NCBI RefSeq assembly: GCF_006874705.1
Contig: NZ_CP035382.1
Coordinates: 558,001-622,000, forward strand
Direction: 5' to 3'
DNA from: Leclercia adecarboxylata
Lineage (GTDB): Bacteria > Pseudomonadota > Gammaproteobacteria > Enterobacterales > Enterobacteriaceae
Length of the DNA: 64,000 bases
Below, piece by piece: positions 41,358-52,015 of the stretch. The notes beneath the pieces were generated by a model that was not told the origin of the DNA, did not search any database, and saw nothing but the letters and a program-made list of their open reading frames with translations. Position numbers and translations under genes: made by a program. Position 1 is the first letter of the stretch; each line of letters begins with the position of its first letter.

Positions 41358-42356
41358 TTACTGTGCTGCTGATTGTTCGGCATTGAGGGTCAGACGCGCA
41401 ACCTGGTTAGTTCTGATAAAACGGCTCAGATCGACAGGTTTACCCTGGAACTGGATCTGGACCGCTGCCGGAGCACCAATCTTGAGCTTATAGGGCGCCT
41501 GGCCTGCCAGATTTAACGTGCCGTCCTTACGCTGCAGTCCGCTGAACAGCTTTTTGCCGGTCGCGTCGGTCACTTCCAGCCAGCAGTCGGCGCTGAAGTT
41601 CATCACCAGCGCGTTTGGGTCGGCCGGTGCCGCCGCGACGCCAGCCGGATCGGATGGCAGGGGCTGAACCGCGTTATCCGCGGTGGCTGCCAGGGCAGTC
41701 TCGACGTTCGCCTGGGAAGGCGAAACGACGGCACTGTCAGCCGGAGCCTGGGCTGTTTGATTAGCCACTGGCGCAGTTGCCTGCGCCGTTGCCACATCCG
41801 TGGTGCCAGCAGCAGGGGCCTGCGGTTCGCTGGCGTTTGCTGAGGCGTCGGTATTCAGTGGGATGCTCTGAGCGCCCTCGCCCGCTGAGTTATTCAGCTC
41901 GGCGGAGGACTGATCGGCCATGGTGGTGATCTCTTCCTGCTGCGCTTTGTGGTTCTGCCACCACCAGGCGCCCGTCAGGCCGATAACCACAAACAAGACC
42001 AGCCAGGTAAAGCTCATCAGCCAGCCATCACGTTTTTTACGACGTTTGCCCAGCGAAAAACTCTGCATCGGCGCGACTTTCGCCGCTCTGACCGGTGCCT
42101 GTTTTTCCATCATCGGCAGCAGTTCGTCTTCAGGGATATGCACCAGTTTCGCATAGGAGCGGATATAACCACGCAGAAACGTTGAAGCAAGATCGGCAGG
42201 TGCCTTATCTTCTTCAATATCGCGGACCGTGGAAACCTTCAGACATAAGCGTTCCGCAACGGTTTGCTGGCTTAGTCCGAGTTGTTCACGGGCGTTGCGA
42301 AGACGAACGCCAGTGGAAAGTGCTGCATTTTGGTCGTGAGTGGCTTCAGTATTCAT
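41358..42356 (-). CDS. rodZ: Cell shape protein RodZ
   Basis: RodZ is a bitopic inner-membrane protein that links MreB to the cell-wall elongation machinery. The 332-residue protein has an N-terminal helix-turn-helix domain ([24 protein letters not shown]), which binds MreB, and a basic juxtamembrane stretch GKRRKKRD. A single span follows at about 112-132 ([22 protein letters not shown]), then an Ala/Gln/Pro-rich low-complexity linker (about 140-245) and a C-terminal beta domain (DUF4115). E. coli RodZ is 337 residues; the linker differs most. First gene of the ispG-der run. Confidence 0.96.
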   Translation of the reverse strand: MNTEATHDQNAALSTGVRLRNAREQLGLSQQTVAERLCLKVSTVRDIEEDKAPADLASTFLRGYIRSYAKLVHIPEDELLPMMEKQAPVRAAKVAPMQSFSLGKRRKKRDGWLMSFTWLVLFVVIGLTGAWWWQNHKAQQEEITTMADQSSAELNNSAGEGAQSIPLNTDASANASEPQAPAAGTTDVATAQATAPVANQTAQAPADSAVVSPSQANVETALAATADNAVQPLPSDPAGVAAAPADPNALVMNFSADCWLEVTDATGKKLFSGLQRKDGTLNLAGQAPYKLKIGAPAAVQIQFQGKPVDLSRFIRTNQVARLTLNAEQSAAQ

Positions 42357-42646
42357 TCGCTACAACTACTGGTACGTGAAAATTGAGGATCCTGGCGCCG
42401 GTGTCACAATGCCACCCGCACCGCGAAACTTCTGGTCAGTTAACCTTAGTAAGACAGCACAATACTGTCAGGTTTTCGTTGACAGAAGCGGCTTGTTAGT
42501 GAGGCTAAACTGTTGTTGCGTCGTTACATACTGCCTTAAAGTCATATAAAACGCACCGTAATTATTACCCATACACTGGTGCAATGACTGTTTATTCGCA
42601 TCTTACGCTGCCACGGCGCAGATAATGCGCCGTGGCAGCGTAATAA
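42357..42646. other. rodZ upstream region
   Basis: A 290-base gap between rlmN and rodZ on the same strand. No credible gene. It should hold the rodZ promoter; near rlmN it contains a 16-bp perfect hairpin (listed separately). Confidence 0.5.
42605..42641. terminator. Perfect 16-bp hairpin downstream of rlmN
   Basis: ACGCTGCCACGGCGCA (42605-42620) pairs perfectly with TGCGCCGTGGCAGCGT (42626-42641) around GATAA. It lies 5 bases beyond the rlmN stop. Neither side has a T-run, so it may block exonucleases or act as a Rho-independent-like pause rather than a canonical terminator. Confidence 0.6.
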
Positions 42647-43813
42647 TTACACGGCCTTAACGTCGATAGCTTCGCCCTGCATACGTTTACGCAGCGTGCG
42701 CTTGGTGCGGTCGATAACATCACCGGCCAGCTGACCACAGGCGGCATCAATATCGTCACCGCGGGTTTTACGCACGATAGTGGTGAAGCCGTACTCCATC
42801 AGTACCTTGGAGAAACGGTCGATACGGCTGTTTGAGCTACGGCCATACGGCGCGCCCGGGAACGGGTTCCATGGGATCAGGTTGATCTTGCATGGCGTAT
42901 CTTTCAGCAGTGCCGCCAGCTCGTGCGCATGCTCGGTGCCGTCGTTGACGTGGTCCAGCATGACGTACTCAATGGTGACGCGTCCCTGGTTAGCGTTGGA
43001 CTTCGAAATGTAGCCCCGCACCGAGTTCAGGAAGGTTTCGATATTGTACTTCTTGTTGATTGGCACGATCTCATCACGGATGGCATCGTTCGGCGCATGC
43101 AGCGAAATCGCCAGCGCAACGTCAATCATATCGCCGAGCTTGTCCAGCGCAGGTACAACACCTGAGGTGGAGAGCGTCACGCGACGTTTGGACAGGCCAA
43201 AACCGAAGTCATCGAGCATGATTTCCATCGCCGGAACCACATTAGTGAGGTTCAGCAGCGGTTCGCCCATCCCCATCATCACCACGTTAGTGATAGGACG
43301 GGTGCCGGTCACTTTTGCCGCGCCGACGATCTTCGCCGCACGCCAGACCTGGCCGATGATTTCCGACACGCGCAGGTTACGGTTAAAGCCCTGCTGCGCC
43401 GTGGAGCAGAACTTGCACTCCAGCGCACAACCGACCTGGGAAGAGACGCACAGCGTGGCGCGGTCATCTTCCGGGATATAGACCGTTTCAACGCGCTGAT
43501 CGCCTACGGCAATCGCCCATTTGATGGTGCCGTCAGCTGAACGCTGCTCTTCCACCACTTCCGGGGCGCGGATTTCGGCTACTTCTTTGAGTTTGTTGCG
43601 CAGGACCTTGTTGATGTCTGTCATGTCATCAAAGTTATCGCTGCAATAGTGATACATCCATTTCATAACCTGGTCGGCACGAAACGGCTTCTCGCCCATC
43701 TCTTTGAAGAACTCGCGCATCTGCTGACGGTTCAGGTCCAGCAGGTTGATTTTTCCATTTTTATTTGGAACCGCAGGAACGGCGACTTCGGAGGTATTAA
43801 CTAGTTCAGACAT
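42647..43813 (-). CDS. rlmN: Dual-specificity 23S rRNA/tRNA m2A methyltransferase RlmN
   Basis: RlmN is a radical-SAM enzyme that methylates C2 of A2503 in 23S rRNA and A37 in some tRNAs. The 388-residue protein has the CX3CX2C cluster motif C129-x3-C133-x2-C136 (CALECKFC) and the later catalytic cysteine in [11 protein letters not shown]. The N-terminal helical domain contains [12 protein letters not shown]. It is four residues longer than in E. coli, with the extra residues at the N-terminus. It lies downstream of ndk on the same strand beyond the ndk terminator. Confidence 0.97.
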   Translation of the reverse strand: MSELVNTSEVAVPAVPNKNGKINLLDLNRQQMREFFKEMGEKPFRADQVMKWMYHYCSDNFDDMTDINKVLRNKLKEVAEIRAPEVVEEQRSADGTIKWAIAVGDQRVETVYIPEDDRATLCVSSQVGCALECKFCSTAQQGFNRNLRVSEIIGQVWRAAKIVGAAKVTGTRPITNVVMMGMGEPLLNLTNVVPAMEIMLDDFGFGLSKRRVTLSTSGVVPALDKLGDMIDVALAISLHAPNDAIRDEIVPINKKYNIETFLNSVRGYISKSNANQGRVTIEYVMLDHVNDGTEHAHELAALLKDTPCKINLIPWNPFPGAPYGRSSNSRIDRFSKVLMEYGFTTIVRKTRGDDIDAACGQLAGDVIDRTKRTLRKRMQGEAIDVKAV

Positions 43814-43854
43814 AATATATTCCGGCCTCGTTGTTACACGTTATGGCCCGTGGA

Positions 43855-43902
43855 GGGTTAAAAAGAAACGCCCCGGCAAGCAGTCTGCTCATCCGGGGCG
43901 TT
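43855..43902 (-). terminator. Intrinsic terminator of ndk
   Basis: AACGCCCCGG (43867-43876) pairs with CCGGGGCGTT (43893-43902) with a 16-base loop that itself contains GCAG/CTGC pairing. In the ndk direction it is followed by TCTTTTTAA. Confidence 0.85.
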
Positions 43903-43982
43903 GCATTGTACAAAGTCTGGCGCAGGGATGCCACGTCTGCACGCGGCATTTACGAAAATAATGTGTAAACGAAACCGTTAAA

Positions 43983-44414
43983 TTAACGGGTACGCGGACA
44001 CACTTCGCCTTCTGCGAAGAAGAACGCGATTTCGCGCGCAGCAGATTCTACGGAGTCGGAACCGTGGGTGCCGTTCTCGGTGAAGCTGTCAGCGTAATCG
44101 GCGCGCAGAGTACCCGCCAGAGCGTTGTCCGGGTTGGTTGCACCCAGCAGATCGCGGTGACGCTGAACGGCATTTTCGCCTTCCAGTACGGAAACCACGA
44201 TTGGGCCAGAGGTCATGAACTCAACCAGGCCGTCGAAGAATGGGCGACCTTCGTGCTCAGCATAGAAACCGCGAGCCTGCTCAACGGTCAGATGCAGCAT
44301 TTTGGTACCAACGATTTTGAACCCTGCCGCTTCAAAGCGAGCAAAGATGCTGCCAATAACGTTTTTTGCCACCGCGTTTGGTTTGATGATGGAAAAAGTA
44401 CGTTCAATAGCCAT
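43983..44414 (-). CDS. ndk: Nucleoside diphosphate kinase
   Basis: Ndk transfers the gamma phosphate between nucleoside triphosphates and diphosphates. The 143-residue protein has the phosphorylated histidine H117 in [11 protein letters not shown] and the N-terminal [11 protein letters not shown]. Length equals E. coli. It is a single gene with its own terminator between rlmN and pbpC. Confidence 0.98.
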   Translation of the reverse strand: MAIERTFSIIKPNAVAKNVIGSIFARFEAAGFKIVGTKMLHLTVEQARGFYAEHEGRPFFDGLVEFMTSGPIVVSVLEGENAVQRHRDLLGATNPDNALAGTLRADYADSFTENGTHGSDSVESAAREIAFFFAEGEVCPRTR

Positions 44415-44569
44415 GATTACCTCTGTGATTTGTTCTGTTGTTTTGCATTCATGCGAAATATATGGCGCGGATTATAATGAGCATTCACGCCATTGCCTAT
44501 GGATGCATGTAACATTTTTTTAAAATAAGACGAGTTTTAACAACAGATCGTGGCTAAAACCTGTTTTAT

Positions 44570-46894
44570 TTACTGCAACGTAAAATCTACGGTTGCCACC
44601 TGCCCCGCCTCATCCATCACCAGCAGTTGATAATCACCTGCATTTTCAAGATGCAGTGTGTACGTCCGCCCCTGCGCATTCAGCGGTTCACCATTGAGGA
44701 ACCACCAGCGGGCCCCGTCGCTTCCACTGGCCTGCAGCGGTAAGGACACGCGCGCCTCCCCCGGCAGACGCTTAATCACCGCTCCCTGGCGAATGCCTGA
44801 AAGGATCAGCGGTGCCGGGAAGGCCTGGCCGAGCGGCGGGCAGGTTGCAGATGCCGCCGGGATACGCGCAGACCGCCGTTCCGCCTGCGGTAGCCACGGC
44901 TCCAGCGGCAGCGGCCAGACGTCGAGGGTGCGTTCCTGTGCCTGCGGGCAATCCGCCGCCACGCGTTGACCGCTGTTATCCAGCCAGACAGGGAACCGAA
45001 TCCCGCGGATGCCCTCCTGCTCCGGCAGCAACAGCGTCGGCGGCTGGCTCCCCTCAAGCAGCCAGGTCGCGAGGCGGCGGCGACAGTTGCTGTCCCCGTC
45101 AGGCAGGGACTGCCCGCCCGGCCAGCAAATCACGCCGCGGCTCACCGAGGCCGGACGCGGATCGCGCGGCAGGCGCGCCTCATCCAGCGCCGAGCGCGAC
45201 TGCAGCAGGTTGTTGACCTGATTTAACACCGGAACCGCGCTGGCAAAACCAAACTGCCCGGCCACCGGCGTGCCGTCCGGTCTGCCGGTCCAGATGCCGA
45301 TCACGTAGCGCGCATTCAGCCCTATCGCCCAGGCATCGCGGTAGCCATAGCTGGTACCGGTTTTTATCGCCAGAGGCACCACCTGGGCAAGCGCGCTGTC
45401 CGGCAGCGGCTGTGCCTCGTTGGCCAGAATACGGCGGATGATCCACGCCGCACCGGGCGACAGCAGGGGCCGTTCAACCAGCGGGTCGCCCGGCTGCATG
45501 CGCAGTCTTCCTGCCCGTCCCTGACGGGCAAAGGCGCTGTATGCCGCGGCGATATCTTCCAGACGTGCCCCGGCGCCGCCCAGGATCAGGGAGAGGTTCG
45601 GCTGAGCGCCTGCGGGAAGCAGCAGCGGTAATCCGGCATTGCGCAACATTCCGGCAAACTTTTTCGGCCCGTAGGCTTCCAGCACCTGCACGGCGGGCAG
45701 GTTAAGGGATCGCACCAGCGCCTCGCTCATGCTGATCGGGCCATGAAAACCGCTGTCAAAATTCCCGGGACGATAATCGCCGGTGCGGCGCGGAACATCC
45801 TGCAGCAGCGAGGCCGGGTGGATCAGCCCATCGTCCATCGCCAGGCCGTAGACAAAAGGCTTAAGCACCGATCCCGGAGATCGGATCGCCGAGATCATAT
45901 CCACATGGCTGAAACGGCTGTCGTCGGTAATGTCGACTGATCCAACCCAGCCGCGCACCTTCATATCGCTGTGATCGACAACGATCATTGCCAGCGAACT
46001 GCGGGGCGGTAGCCGGGATTTCCAGTTCAGCGCCAGCTCCTCCAGTTGGCGCTGCAGCGTGGCATCAAGGGTTGTCACCACTTTGGTGTCACGGCTTTTG
46101 CCGAGCATCATGCGTGAGAACAGCGGCGCCAGCTGCGGCATTTGCCGGGGGGCCAGCCATACCGGCTCCTCCTGCGACTCGCTTACCTGACGCGCGGGCC
46201 AGACGCCCTGCGAGGCCATGCGTTTGAGGACTTTATTACGTGCCGCCTCGGCGCGCTCCGGCCAGCGATCCGGGCGCAAACGGCTCGGGGCCTGCGGCAG
46301 GACGGCAAGCAGCGCGGCTTCGGAATAGCTCAGCTGCGCAGGGGCTTTCCCCAGGTAGGCCCAGCTGGCGGCTCCCACCCCCTGCAGCGTGCCGCCAAAG
46401 GGGGCGCGGTTCAGATAGAGGGTCAGGATTTCACGTTTGGAGAGGTGCCACTCCAGCTGGAGCGCGCGCCAGAGCTGACGCACTTTGCCGCCCAGGGTGC
46501 GGGGATGGGGATCCAGCAGGCGGGCTACCTGCATGGTCAGCGTACTGCCGCCCGACACCACCTTCCCGGCAGTCAGATCCTGCCAGGCGGCACGCAGCAC
46601 CGAGAACGGGTTAACGCCAGGATGATCCCAGAACCAGCGATCTTCATACTGGATCAGGGCCTCGAGATAGCGCGGCGAGACCTCTTCGATGGTGACCGGA
46701 TAGCGCCAGATCCCGTCGCGATCGGCAAATCGCCACAGCGGGATCCCCTTTTCATCCACTACCACCCGGGCGGGATTGACCTCGTGTAGCGGCAGTGGCC
46801 ACAGGCGATCGGCAGCAATGACGCCGCCCCACAGCAGAAGTATCGCCCCCGCCAGCCATAGCCAGCGGGAGCCTGTCCATTTCCGATACTGCAC
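44570..46894 (-). CDS. pbpC: Penicillin-binding protein 1C
   Basis: PBP1C is a bifunctional class A penicillin-binding protein of the inner membrane. The 774-residue protein has a membrane anchor (about 11-30), a GT51 transglycosylase with EDRWFWDHPGVNPFSVLRA and GGSTLTMQVARLL, and a transpeptidase domain with SPGSVLKPF (S-x-x-K) and KTGTSYG. A C-terminal BiPBP_C domain follows. It starts one base beyond the stop of yfhM, so the two are cotranscribed. In many proteobacteria this pair, PBP1C with an alpha-2-macroglobulin, is conserved and thought to repair the wall after protease or host attack. Confidence 0.96.
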   Translation of the reverse strand: MQYRKWTGSRWLWLAGAILLLWGGVIAADRLWPLPLHEVNPARVVVDEKGIPLWRFADRDGIWRYPVTIEEVSPRYLEALIQYEDRWFWDHPGVNPFSVLRAAWQDLTAGKVVSGGSTLTMQVARLLDPHPRTLGGKVRQLWRALQLEWHLSKREILTLYLNRAPFGGTLQGVGAASWAYLGKAPAQLSYSEAALLAVLPQAPSRLRPDRWPERAEAARNKVLKRMASQGVWPARQVSESQEEPVWLAPRQMPQLAPLFSRMMLGKSRDTKVVTTLDATLQRQLEELALNWKSRLPPRSSLAMIVVDHSDMKVRGWVGSVDITDDSRFSHVDMISAIRSPGSVLKPFVYGLAMDDGLIHPASLLQDVPRRTGDYRPGNFDSGFHGPISMSEALVRSLNLPAVQVLEAYGPKKFAGMLRNAGLPLLLPAGAQPNLSLILGGAGARLEDIAAAYSAFARQGRAGRLRMQPGDPLVERPLLSPGAAWIIRRILANEAQPLPDSALAQVVPLAIKTGTSYGYRDAWAIGLNARYVIGIWTGRPDGTPVAGQFGFASAVPVLNQVNNLLQSRSALDEARLPRDPRPASVSRGVICWPGGQSLPDGDSNCRRRLATWLLEGSQPPTLLLPEQEGIRGIRFPVWLDNSGQRVAADCPQAQERTLDVWPLPLEPWLPQAERRSARIPAASATCPPLGQAFPAPLILSGIRQGAVIKRLPGEARVSLPLQASGSDGARWWFLNGEPLNAQGRTYTLHLENAGDYQLLVMDEAGQVATVDFTLQ

Positions 46895-46895
46895 G

Positions 46896-49800
46896 TTACG
46901 GAACGACGATCAGCGGGCCGCTGGCCGCACCCGTTGCCCGCCACTGCGGCACGTACATCGATTCCACCAGCGGCACGGGCACCGCATAGGTTCCCGGCGT
47001 GACGGCGCGGGCCAGATAGACCAGCGTCACCGGCTGGCCTTCATTGACCGGCACGGCGGCGACAAAGCGATCGTCGCGGAACTCCATATGCTGAATGTCG
47101 GCCTGCTGCATCTGGCTGAGCAGGTTTTGCACCTCGCTGCCGCTCTCCTGCAGGCTGGCGCTGCTGCTGGCCAGGTTCTGGTTTTCCAGCTCCAGCCCGG
47201 CAGGCAACAGGTCAACTACCAGGGCATCCGGCACGTTCTGGCTGGCGGTCACGTTCAGCCAGACCAGCACCAGCTCGCCGCTCTTCAGGGAGGAGAGGGA
47301 TTTACTGCTGCCATCGGTCGCCAGAATCTGACGTTCAATTTTCAGCACGTTAGAAGCAGGCTGCGGCGCGTATTGTGGATAGCCGCTGCTGTCCAGGCGC
47401 ACCCACAGCGGCGCAGTGCCGGTATTGGTAACCTGCAGGGCGGCCAGCCGATCGGCATCGAGGTTCTGCACCTGCGGTTTGTCACCACGGACGTTGCCTT
47501 CCGCCAGCGTGGTAGTGGCCTGCCACGCCCCGGAAAGAGTCTGCAGGGAACGACCCGCCAGGAACAGGGCATTGCTCTCCTGGGTAGAGAGCCAGCGCTG
47601 GCTGAACGCCTGCTGAGACAGGACGTTCAGCAGCGTGCTCTGGGCATCCGGCAGCAGGTTGTACTCTTCCAGCAGGCTCAGCATCATCGCGTTATCACGC
47701 AGTGGACTCCCGTAATCGGCCATCCAGCTCTGCGTTTCGCTGCGCGGTGTTTTGAGGGCCAGATCCAGCGCCTGCTGGCTGCGCGGCGCATCGCCCATCA
47801 GCTTCAGCGCCAGCCCCAGCTGCATCAGCGGCAGGCCCGATTTTGCCTGCGCACGACGCTCCCAGATTTCGCGCAATGCCCCGAGAGGGGCTTTCTGCTG
47901 ACGTGCCAGCACCAGCGCAGCATAGGCCTGGATCGCAAACTTGCTGCCCTGAATATCGTCGCTGTAGCGGACCGCCATCATGCCCGGATCCTGCAGGTAG
48001 CGCAGCAGGCGGTTGTTGGCATTGTTAACGGCATCCGCCGGCACGCTGTAGCCCTGCTCACCCGCGCGCACCAGGAAATCGGTGACGTAGGCGGTGAGCC
48101 AGTACTCTTCCGGCCCCTCGTTATCCCACAGGGCGAAGCCGCCGTCGTTACGCTGCATCTGCAGCAGGCGGGAGATGCCGATCTCAATGGCTGCCCGACG
48201 CTTCTCGTCGCTGTCGCCCTTAATACCCAGCGCGTTCAGCTGTGCGGCACTGGTATAGAGCGACGGGAACAGGCCGCTGGCGGTCTGCTCCAGACAGCCA
48301 TACGGATAGGCCTGCAGTTCACGAATGTAACGGGCCAGGTTGAGCGGCGGCTTGCCGCTGAGCATAAGCTGCCCCTGTAACGTCACCGGTGAGAAATTAG
48401 CGAGATGCTGTTCCGGCGCGTGCCAGCTTTCACCCGGTTTGAGCATCGTACCGGTATTCACCGTTTGCGCCGGGAACGCCGGACGCACGCCGATTTTCCA
48501 GCTCTTCTGCTGTGGCGCAAAGGTTTCACCCGGGAGCGTCAGGCCGCTGACCTGGGCGGCGACTTCGCCCTCGCCGTAACCCTCCAGCGCCCGCACCGGA
48601 ATAAACAGCGTCGTGCGTTCACCGGCCGCCAGCTGCACCGGCTGCGGCTGGGCGCCTTCCAGCGCCAGATTGCCGCCGGCGGTCAGCGCCACGTTCAGGG
48701 TCTGAGGGCGATCGGTAAGGTTGGTCAGATCCAGCGTCAGCCTGGCGTTATCGCCGCTGGCAAGGAAGCGCGGGGTATTCAGCTCGGTAATCACGGGTGC
48801 GGCAACGACCACTTTGCTCTCACTGCTGCCGAAATCGTCATCGGTCCAGGCCTGGGCCATCAGACGCAGCTCGCCGTTAAAGTCGCCAATCGGCAACGAA
48901 ACGGTGCCCTCGCCATTGGCGTCCAGCTCCACCGGCTGTGCCTGCTGGGCGATGATGGTGACATGGTTGACCGGCGGTTTACCGCCACGTTTGAGCTCAT
49001 CGCCATCACCGCCAAAGCGCAGCGATGCCAGCCGCCCCTGACCTTCAATTACCTGGCCGTAGATATCGTAGATGTCCGCGCCATAGCGCTTCTGACCAAA
49101 GAATGCCTGCCACGGATCGGGGGTGACGTAATCGGTAATGTTGAGTACGCCGCTGTCCACCGCCGAGACCAGCACGTTGATTTTCTGCGGGGTCGCCCCC
49201 TCTTTCACGCTGGCTTTCACTTTGACCGCAAGGGTCTGGTTTGGCCGCATTTTTTGCGGGTTGTCCAGGGCAATACTCAGGCGACGGCTCTCATCGCCCA
49301 TCGGCAGATGCAGCAGGCCCACCGCCCGTTTTGGCGTGGCCGATTTGGATTTATCGCCAGGGCGAACCACCAGCGTGGAAAGATAGAGATCGTGACGTTT
49401 CCAGGCTTTATCCACCGGGATGGTCATATCCAGCCCCTCAGCCGGGACGTCGATCTCCTTCCACCACAGCGGCCCTTCGCTGGATTCGATCATCGCATAG
49501 CCTTTCCCTGCCGCCGGAGCGGCAATGTGCAGCTTGATGGTCTCCCCGGGCTGATAGGCCGGTTTATCCAGCTTCATCGTCACCCGGTCCGGACGTGCCG
49601 CCCCGGTGCCGTCACTGTTGTCCTGCCAGCTGTAGCCTGCCCAGAAGCGCACGCTGCTGATCGCCTCATCCGGGGCTTTCACCTCCAGACGATAGGAGCC
49701 CCACTCCACCGGGAAGCTCACTTTTCCGGTCTCGTCGGCGGCCAGGTCCAGCGCCTGTTCGCCCTCAATCAGATCTTTTTGATCAAACTGCGACTGCCAG

Positions 49801-51863
49801 CCGTCGCTCTCGGACCAGTTCCAGGAGTAGTCGCGGCGCTCACGGATCAGGCGCACCTGCAGGCCAGAGACCGCTTTTTTCGCCCCGCTGGCATCGGCAT
49901 AAACAATATCGAACCCGGCCTGGCTGTTCTCCTCGACAATCGGCTGGTTGACGGTGGTATCGGTGCGGTAGTCATAGACCGCTTTGCTGGCGAACTGCGG
50001 ACGGATGCCCGGCAGGGTCGCCGCTGGCCAGACGGCCTGCTCCGCCCGTCGGGTGACAGGTCGGCCGCCGGACTCCAGCAGGCTGGCCTGCAAAACCACC
50101 TGCAACGGGGAGTGAGTCTCTTTCCACTGGCTGTCGCTGCTCACCTGCCCGCGCCCCCGATCGTTGAGGGTCAGCTGCACTTCATCGAGGCTGCGGCTCA
50201 GGTTCTCTTCGGCAATATCCCCGAACTGGAAGCCCGGCAGGGCGGCCACGGCTTCCCGTAGCGGACGCAGGAAGAGCTGCCCCTGCAGGCTGTTGCCGTT
50301 GGCGGGCGCACCGTACAGGTAATACCCCGTCACATCGAACGCGACAGGATCCTGCGGTGAAACCGGCGTTTTTTGCCCGGCAATATTGAGCGCCATGCGC
50401 TCTGGCATAAAGTCTTCGACGTGGAAATCCCACATCCGCTGCTGGTTATCCCCGGTGCTGGCGCGGACATGCCACATCCCGGTTTGCGCCCCGCTATCAA
50501 GCTGATAGTCAAAGCGGTAAAGGCCGTTTGCAGGCTGGCTGACCAGGGTGCGCGCCACCTGGCCGTCCGGGCGCAGCACCTCCAGCTTCACCGGCTGGTC
50601 GGGGAGCGGTTTGCCGTCGCTGTCGCGCAGCAGGCCGTTGAGGATCACCGTTTCGCCCGGGCGGTAGAGATCCCGCGGGCCAAACATAAAGAACTGTTTA
50701 GTGAAGCCAGGCGCGCCGGAGATGGCAAACTCCGCCAGATCCAGCGCCGGAAGAGTGAGATCCAGCAGCGTGGTCTGCCCGTCCTTGCGGGCGAGGAGCA
50801 GCGCCGCCTCTTTGTCGGTCTGCAGCGTCGCGTGGCCGTCAGCGTCACTGGTGGCCTGCGCCAGCGTCTGCCCTTTATCGTTGAGCAGCTGCACTTCGAT
50901 TGCCGATTGCGCCGCACCGTTCTCCAGGCTCTGGGTAAAGATATCCAGCCGGTTATGGTAGCGGTGTGCGGAGAGACCAATATCGCTGAGGGTAAACAGG
51001 GTGGCGGCGTTACTGTAGTTGTAATGCCCGGCCTGATTCATCACCGCGATATAGACGCCCGCCTGCTGTAACGGCTTGATATCCGCCAGCGGCAGGAGCA
51101 GTTTTTCACGGGTATTACGCGCCGGGTTAAGGTCGAAACGGCCGGTGTAGACCAGATCCGCCATCTTCAGCAGATTGTCGGACTCCCAGTTGGTGAGCGA
51201 GTTGCGGTACTCCCACTGGCTGACAAAGGCGGCTAATGATTCAGGTTTAACCCGGTAGAAATTCACATCGACGTTATTCACGTTCAGCGCCATCACCGGC
51301 AGCCCTTCCACCACCTTACCCGGCAGCAGCGAGCCGCGGCTGGCAAAACCGACGCTCGGCTCAATGTCGCGGGTGGTAATGGCTTTTTCGACGTCGCTGC
51401 CAAAGGTGTTTTTGTTCAGCGCCAGCAGATCGCGCTCGACGGTGACCACCAGGTTGCGGTTCGGCTCCAGATGGCGCAGGCGCAGCTCTTTCAGATTCGG
51501 CGCCAGCTCCCAGGCGCCATCAACCTTGCCGCTTTTTTTGTCGACCACGTGCACCGTCCGGGCGAAATCCTGCGATGGATCGAGCGGCACCGAGAAGGTC
51601 AGCACCAGGGCAGCGGCCCCGTCCAGCTGGATCTCAGACGCATCCAGCAGGGTCAGCGTTTTACCCATGCTTTGCGCGGCCAGTTTCTCCAGCGTGGCGT
51701 TGTCCGGCTTTGCCGGCGCAGAGGCAGGCGCTGGCGTAGAGGTGGAAGCGGTAGCTGTGGCGGGTGCCGCTGAAGAGGTCTTGTCGTCACTGTCATCACA
51801 GCCGACAAGCGTGATGGTGGTAAGCAGCGCTAATGACAGCGCGGCAAGGCGAAACGGTTTCAT
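46896..51863 (-). CDS. yfhM: Bacterial alpha-2-macroglobulin lipoprotein YfhM
   Basis: YfhM (ECAM) is a large periplasmic protease-trapping protein anchored by lipid. The 1655-residue precursor has the lipobox LVGC with C22 followed by Asp-Asp, the inner-membrane retention signal in the Lol rule. A low-complexity Ala/Ser/Thr linker and a series of macroglobulin-like beta domains follow. The thioester motif CLEQ (in YPYGCLEQTASG) in the C-terminal third should trap attacking proteases covalently. Length matches E. coli (1653). It precedes pbpC with one base between. Confidence 0.97.
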   Translation of the reverse strand: MKPFRLAALSLALLTTITLVGCDDSDDKTSSAAPATATASTSTPAPASAPAKPDNATLEKLAAQSMGKTLTLLDASEIQLDGAAALVLTFSVPLDPSQDFARTVHVVDKKSGKVDGAWELAPNLKELRLRHLEPNRNLVVTVERDLLALNKNTFGSDVEKAITTRDIEPSVGFASRGSLLPGKVVEGLPVMALNVNNVDVNFYRVKPESLAAFVSQWEYRNSLTNWESDNLLKMADLVYTGRFDLNPARNTREKLLLPLADIKPLQQAGVYIAVMNQAGHYNYSNAATLFTLSDIGLSAHRYHNRLDIFTQSLENGAAQSAIEVQLLNDKGQTLAQATSDADGHATLQTDKEAALLLARKDGQTTLLDLTLPALDLAEFAISGAPGFTKQFFMFGPRDLYRPGETVILNGLLRDSDGKPLPDQPVKLEVLRPDGQVARTLVSQPANGLYRFDYQLDSGAQTGMWHVRASTGDNQQRMWDFHVEDFMPERMALNIAGQKTPVSPQDPVAFDVTGYYLYGAPANGNSLQGQLFLRPLREAVAALPGFQFGDIAEENLSRSLDEVQLTLNDRGRGQVSSDSQWKETHSPLQVVLQASLLESGGRPVTRRAEQAVWPAATLPGIRPQFASKAVYDYRTDTTVNQPIVEENSQAGFDIVYADASGAKKAVSGLQVRLIRERRDYSWNWSESDGWQSQFDQKDLIEGEQALDLAADETGKVSFPVEWGSYRLEVKAPDEAISSVRFWAGYSWQDNSDGTGAARPDRVTMKLDKPAYQPGETIKLHIAAPAAGKGYAMIESSEGPLWWKEIDVPAEGLDMTIPVDKAWKRHDLYLSTLVVRPGDKSKSATPKRAVGLLHLPMGDESRRLSIALDNPQKMRPNQTLAVKVKASVKEGATPQKINVLVSAVDSGVLNITDYVTPDPWQAFFGQKRYGADIYDIYGQVIEGQGRLASLRFGGDGDELKRGGKPPVNHVTIIAQQAQPVELDANGEGTVSLPIGDFNGELRLMAQAWTDDDFGSSESKVVVAAPVITELNTPRFLASGDNARLTLDLTNLTDRPQTLNVALTAGGNLALEGAQPQPVQLAAGERTTLFIPVRALEGYGEGEVAAQVSGLTLPGETFAPQQKSWKIGVRPAFPAQTVNTGTMLKPGESWHAPEQHLANFSPVTLQGQLMLSGKPPLNLARYIRELQAYPYGCLEQTASGLFPSLYTSAAQLNALGIKGDSDEKRRAAIEIGISRLLQMQRNDGGFALWDNEGPEEYWLTAYVTDFLVRAGEQGYSVPADAVNNANNRLLRYLQDPGMMAVRYSDDIQGSKFAIQAYAALVLARQQKAPLGALREIWERRAQAKSGLPLMQLGLALKLMGDAPRSQQALDLALKTPRSETQSWMADYGSPLRDNAMMLSLLEEYNLLPDAQSTLLNVLSQQAFSQRWLSTQESNALFLAGRSLQTLSGAWQATTTLAEGNVRGDKPQVQNLDADRLAALQVTNTGTAPLWVRLDSSGYPQYAPQPASNVLKIERQILATDGSSKSLSSLKSGELVLVWLNVTASQNVPDALVVDLLPAGLELENQNLASSSASLQESGSEVQNLLSQMQQADIQHMEFRDDRFVAAVPVNEGQPVTLVYLARAVTPGTYAVPVPLVESMYVPQWRATGAASGPLIVVP

Positions 51864-52015
51864 CCTTTATCCCTGGCCTTGCGGGCCTGTTGGTCGTCGT
51901 CGGGATAAGTATTATCCGCAAGTTTCATTAATACAAAAGTGTCGATTTCAATTCTGGACAGCGTCTCGCAAAGTTTTCTGCGTGGATAACATTCTGGCTG
52001 CTGGCGCGATCACAG

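Noticed and set aside
48405..50261. Open frame of 618 codons opposite yfhM
   Set aside because: It lies entirely antisense to a clearly recognised gene, has no recognisable domains, and is rich in Arg, His, Gln and Gly as expected from the complement of GC-rich codons. Similar antisense frames exist at 46776-48380.
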